Part shown: one piece after another, positions 6,602-9,190 of the stretch
Layout of the letters: each line of letters begins with the position of its first letter
How positions within the stretch are numbered: the stretch's first letter is position 1
Source: GCA-003244245 sp050700255
GTDB taxonomy: Bacteria > Actinomycetota > Actinomycetes > Mycobacteriales > Pseudonocardiaceae
DNA: 9,190 nt
NCBI GenBank assembly: GCA_050700255.1
Contig: JBOHGX010000234.1
Location: 1 to 9,190 of the forward strand
Direction of reading: 5' to 3'
The notes under the pieces: model-generated
Database searches by the model: none
Seen by the model: only the letters and a program-made list of their open reading frames with translations
What the model was told of the DNA's origin: nothing
Translations under genes and position numbers: made by a program

Positions 6602-6627
6602 CTGGCGAGCTGGCGGCAGCACTGCGC

Positions 6628-7272
6628 CTAGGCCGAGAGATGTTGTACGCGGTGTGCCCAGACTGCGAGTAGGGCGTCGTCGTGGCTGATGGCGAGCACT
6701 CCGGCGCCGGCCTGAGCGGTCTGCGTGATGACCACGTCGACCAGCGCGGCGGTGGTGGAGGTGTCCAGCATGGCGGTCATCTCGTCGCAGATCAGATACC
6801 GCGGTCGCAGGATGAGCGCGCGGGCGATGCAGGCTCGTTGCAGTTGACCGTCGCTGACTTCGTGTGGTCGGCGGTCGAGTAGCTCGGGGGTCAGACCGAC
6901 GCGGTCGGTCAGCTCTGCGGTCCGGTCGTCGTCGAGGCGCCGCTGGCAGGCGCGGAGTGGTTCAACGATTGCTTCGCGAAGCGTGAGCCGGGGATCGACG
7001 GACAGGCGGGGTTGTTGGAACACCACTCCGATGGCGGTGCGCTGCCGGCGTGGCGCTTGGTAGCGCACCCCCGCTGCGGGCACTCCGTCGATGTCCACCC
7101 GGCCTGACCACGGGGCCAGCAGCAAGGCCAGCACCCGGGCCAGGGTGGATTTGCCGCAGCCGCTGGGCCCGGCAAGTCCCACGACCTCGCCTGGGGCGAT
7201 CTCGATGTCGACCGCCCGCAGCACCGGATGACTCCGCAGGTAGCCGGCCGCTATGCCGGTGCCGGTCAGCAT
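6628..7272 (-). CDS. Short DppF/NikE-like ABC transporter ATPase
   Basis: This is the second ATP-binding subunit of the adjacent importer, 214 residues from ATG 7272. Motifs in order are Walker A GPSGCGKST (35-43), Q-loop in VVFQQP (83-88), signature VSDGQ (139-143, a variant of LSGGQ), Walker B YLICDE (159-164) and H-loop H197. It ends soon after the H-loop, so it lacks the C-terminal oligopeptide domain of standard DppF/OppF proteins, which run to about 320 residues; NikE-type subunits are also short. DEMTAMLD after Walker B replaces the usual DEPxSALD. I prefer ATG 7272, preceded by AGGATAGGG, over the longer GTG start at 7323. The 17 extra codons there use TTA, ACA and AGG, which neighbouring genes avoid, and overlap a dyad. 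It is convergent with the SSADH gene across 26 bp. Confidence 0.88.
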   Translation of the reverse strand: MLTGTGIAAGYLRSHPVLRAVDIEIAPGEVVGLAGPSGCGKSTLARVLALLLAPWSGRVDIDGVPAAGVRYQAPRRQRTAIGVVFQQPRLSVDPRLTLREAIVEPLRACQRRLDDDRTAELTDRVGLTPELLDRRPHEVSDGQLQRACIARALILRPRYLICDEMTAMLDTSTTAALVDVVITQTAQAGAGVLAISHDDALLAVWAHRVQHLSA

Positions 7273-7284
7273 GGCATCCCTATC

Positions 7285-7330
7285 CTCGTGAGTGCGTAAC
7301 AGTGTTCCAGCACTTAATGCCACTCACGAG
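7285..7330. repeat. Nested dyad between the two ABC ATPase genes
   Basis: The outer arms CTCGTGAGTG (7285-7294) and CACTCACGAG (7321-7330) are perfect 10-bp inverted copies. Inside, AGTG (7301-7304) and CACT (7311-7314) form an inner pair. Both pairs share one centre, at 7307-7308, with 6-nt gaps on each side. On the minus-strand mRNA the 5' arm contains the TGA stop of the DppD-like gene. The 3' arm ends in GAG, which runs directly into the SD region of the short ATPase gene. It may be an RNA hairpin tuning downstream translation, or a DNA operator. Confidence 0.7.
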
Positions 7331-8340
7331 TAGCTCGGGTGGCAGGCGAGCTGGCGTGTGCGGTGTTGGTGCAGTTCCGTTGTGTTCGTGCATTGGGCGC
7401 GGACTGGGCAGCGGGGCCGGAATGCGCATCCGGCGGGCAACGCGGTCAGCTCGGGTGGGTCCCCAGGGATCGCGGTGAACCCTCGGTCGGGCAGCGCGGC
7501 CAGTAGTCCCCGGGTGTAGGGATGCCAGGGGTCGCTGAACACCTCGTCGGCGGGTCCGCACTCCACCAGCCGGCTGGCGTACATCACGGCCAGGTCGGTC
7601 GCTACCCGCCGGGCGGCGCGCAGGTCATGGGTGATCAGCAGTACTGCGTGCCCGCCCGCCGCCAGTGCGGCGAGTTGGTCGACGGTGCGGTCCACCAGGG
7701 GGCGGTCCAACCCGGCGGTGGGTTCGTCGGCGAGCACCACTGAAGGCTCCCCGGCCAGGGCGGACGCGACACCGACACGCTGGGCCATCCCCCCGGACAG
7801 CTCGTGCGGGTACCGGCCCAACACGTCGGTCTGCAGCCCAGCCCGCATAACCAGCTCTTCGGTGGCAACACCATTCGGCTCCGAATAGCGCCTGGCTCGG
7901 GGGCGAAACCGCGATTCGGCTCCGAATGGCGCGGGTGTGGCATCTCGCAGCTCGTGGACTGCCTCGGCCAGCTGGGCGCCGACTCGCCGGACCGGGGTGA
8001 GATGGGTGGCGGCCGACTGCGGGACCAGGCCGATCAGCCGGCCCCGGACCCGGCTTTGCAGGAGGTGCTCTGCGGCGCCGAGCAGTTCGATCGAGGCCCC
8101 GTCACCGGTCGTCAGAGTTGCCCGGCCGCGTAGCTCGGCGTTGGCCGGCAACAGACCCAGCAGCGACGCAGCGAGCACTGACTTGCCGCAGCCCGACTCC
8201 CCCACCAGGGCCAGTACTCGTCCCGCGGACAGCTGCAGCGAGATGTCGGTGACCGCGCTGACGATGCCGCGCCGGCCGTGCGGACCGAGCAGGAACCGCA
8301 CTGACAGCTCCTTGACGTCCAACAACGCGGGGGCTGTCAC
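7324..8340 (-). CDS. DppD/OppD-like ABC transporter ATPase
   Basis: This is a 338-residue ATP-binding subunit of a peptide/nickel-type importer. It shows Walker A GESGCGKS (47-54), Q-loop Q108 in LVPQSA, signature LSGGM (181-185), Walker B VVLADE (201-206), D-loop AGLD (209-212) and H238. The C-terminal oligopeptide-transporter domain begins at about DEVFSDPWHPYTRGLL and carries C305, C311, C317 and C333. Related DppD/OppD structures hold a [4Fe-4S] cluster at such cysteines. GTG 8340 is chosen because it overlaps the permease stop as GTGA; the open frame further upstream is only a shadow of the permease gene. Between the Q-loop and signature, residues about 138-157 are encoded by a palindromic repeat and read PFGAES...YSEPNG. 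This looks like an insertion relative to ordinary family members. The frame and all catalytic motifs are intact, so the protein is probably functional. Confidence 0.9.
   Translation of the reverse strand: MTAPALLDVKELSVRFLLGPHGRRGIVSAVTDISLQLSAGRVLALVGESGCGKSVLAASLLGLLPANAELRGRATLTTGDGASIELLGAAEHLLQSRVRGRLIGLVPQSAATHLTPVRRVGAQLAEAVHELRDATPAPFGAESRFRPRARRYSEPNGVATEELVMRAGLQTDVLGRYPHELSGGMAQRVGVASALAGEPSVVLADEPTAGLDRPLVDRTVDQLAALAAGGHAVLLITHDLRAARRVATDLAVMYASRLVECGPADEVFSDPWHPYTRGLLAALPDRGFTAIPGDPPELTALPAGCAFRPRCPVRAQCTNTTELHQHRTRQLACHPSYS
7871..7929. repeat. Palindromic element inserted in frame in the DppD-like gene
   Basis: ATTCGGCTCCGAAT, itself a 6+2+6 palindrome, occurs at 7873-7886 and again at 7914-7927, starts 41 bp apart. 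The two copies are flanked by CC (7871-7872) and GG (7928-7929) at the outside and by GCGC/GCG inside. The 59-bp whole can therefore fold as one long stem with a roughly 20-nt loop, or as two small hairpins. The copies are read in different frames of the protein. No further copy was seen in this window. It resembles the protein-coding palindromic elements known in Rickettsia in principle, not in sequence. Confidence 0.75.
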
Positions 8341-9190
8341 AGCGCGAGCTCCGAGCGTCGCCGGGGTACCGAGCGGTCCCGCCACCAACCGCCGATCGCT
8401 GCCACGGCGAGGGTGGTGGCCACCAGCAGCGCCGAGGGGAAGACGACGGTCCACCAAGCGCCGACCAGGACGCCCTCGCGGCCTTCGGTGAGGAGGTTCC
8501 CGATGCTGGCCAGGCGTGGGGGCAGGCCCAACCCGAGGAAGCTCAGGGCGGTCTCGTGCCACACCGCGTGCGGCAGGATGAGGACGGCCGACAGCGCGGC
8601 CTGCGGCACGATGGCCGGTAGCAGGTGGCGGCGCAGCACGCGGGCCCGAGTTGCCCCGCCGGAGATGGCGGCGTCGATGAAGGGGCGGTCCCGAAGCGAC
8701 AGCACCTCGGCACGCACGATCCGGGCAATCCCGGTCCAGTGGGTAAGGGCGATCGAGGCGACCACGGTCAGCAGGATGCCCCGGTATAGCGCCACGATGA
8801 TGATCCCGAGCAGCAGGTGCGGCACCGAGTTGATCGTGTCCACCAGCCGCATCAGCAACCGGTCAGGCCAGCCGCCCAGCACGCCCGACAGAGCGCCGAT
8901 CACCGCTCCCATCAGGGTGGAGATCACCGCACACAGCACCGCCACCAGCAGCGAGACCCGTAGCCCAGCCAGGCTACGAAACAGCACATCACGCCCGGCC
9001 GCGTCGGTCCCGAACAGGTGCTCCGCACTCGGTGCCAACCGAACCGAGCCGTAGTCGATCAGCGACTGGTCCAGCTCCCCCAGCCAGGGAACCAGCACCG
9101 CGGCCACTACCAGCCCGAACAGCGTCACCACACCGACTGCCAGGCGCGCGCGGGCCCGCCCGAGTGCCCAGCGACCGCGGGGCGTGCCGG
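8337..9190 (-). CDS. DppC-like ABC transporter permease (5' end outside window)
   Basis: Inner-membrane permease subunit of the peptide/nickel importer family. Visible motifs are FGTDAAGRDVLFRSLAGLRVSL, the conserved segment after TM1 of DppC/NikC proteins, and the cytoplasmic EAA loop VRAEVLSLRDRPFIDAAISG, which docks on the ATPases. SFLGLGLPPRLASIGNLLTEGR is also typical. About six hydrophobic segments are present. GTG 9131 is a possible start, but it falls at TM1. The frame stays open to the edge, reading GTPRGRWALGRARARLAVG just before TM1, a normal basic N-terminus for this family. The true start is therefore probably at or beyond 9190. About 283 codons are visible. PHAVWHE (about 8553-8573) puts two histidines in a membrane segment. 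The stop overlaps the next gene by 4 bp. DppA- and DppB-like genes are expected to the right (inference). Confidence 0.9.
   Translation of the reverse strand, partial: GTPRGRWALGRARARLAVGVVTLFGLVVAAVLVPWLGELDQSLIDYGSVRLAPSAEHLFGTDAAGRDVLFRSLAGLRVSLLVAVLCAVISTLMGAVIGALSGVLGGWPDRLLMRLVDTINSVPHLLLGIIIVALYRGILLTVVASIALTHWTGIARIVRAEVLSLRDRPFIDAAISGGATRARVLRRHLLPAIVPQAALSAVLILPHAVWHETALSFLGLGLPPRLASIGNLLTEGREGVLVGAWWTVVFPSALLVATTLAVAAIGGWWRDRSVPRRRSELAL

Noticed and set aside
6602..6627. Shared terminator between SSADH and the short ATPase gene
   Set aside because: The 26-bp spacer shows only a GCAG/CTGC match with a 2-nt gap, too tight to form a hairpin; no terminator could be supported.
8341..8562. 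74-codon N-terminal extension of the DppD-like ATPase
   Set aside because: The extension is arginine- and proline-rich, shadows the permease gene, and GTG 8340 gives the usual 4-bp operon overlap and a normal N-terminus.

Overview
This window looks like chromosomal DNA from a high-GC actinobacterium, probably a mycobacterium or close relative. The basis is strong GC bias at third codon positions, frequent GTG starts, tightly overlapped operons, starts without a Shine-Dalgarno (SD) sequence, and protein families common in that group. The genus-level placement is inference. No rRNA, tRNA, CRISPR array, transposase or integrase was seen.

Layout, left to right. (1) 1-1741, plus strand: the 3' part of a major facilitator superfamily (MFS) sugar transporter, overlapping by 4 bp a DUF2961/GH172 family protein that has no signal peptide. 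Together they read as a sugar uptake and cytosolic hydrolysis pair. A terminator-like hairpin follows. (2) 1742-2345: a lower-GC intergenic stretch, a probable 73-residue single-span membrane protein, and a GTTCACC-N4-GTTCATT direct repeat resembling a PHO box. (3) 2346-3692, minus strand: a CaCA-family (Ca2+/cation antiporter) protein, apparently on a leaderless transcript, divergent across 43 bp from an AlkB-type 2-oxoglutarate/Fe(II) dioxygenase (3736-4332, plus). (4) 4333-6601, plus: a two-copy 22-bp tandem repeat carrying a possible promoter, then a TVP38/TMEM64 (DedA superfamily) membrane protein and a GabD-type succinate-semialdehyde dehydrogenase, 1 bp apart. (5) 6628-9190, minus: the downstream part of a peptide/nickel-type (Opp/Dpp/Nik) ABC importer operon. 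It holds a DppC-like permease running off the right edge, a DppD-like ATPase with a four-cysteine C-terminal domain, and a short DppF/NikE-like ATPase.

The least ordinary signals are in the ABC operon. One is a 59-bp palindromic element, containing two copies of ATTCGGCTCCGAAT, inserted in frame in the DppD-like ATPase. The other is a perfectly centred nested dyad of 46 bp that covers the stop codon of one ATPase gene and abuts the ribosome binding site of the next. The PHO-box-like repeat and the intracellular GH172 enzyme are also worth a look. I found no complete new defence or mobile system here.
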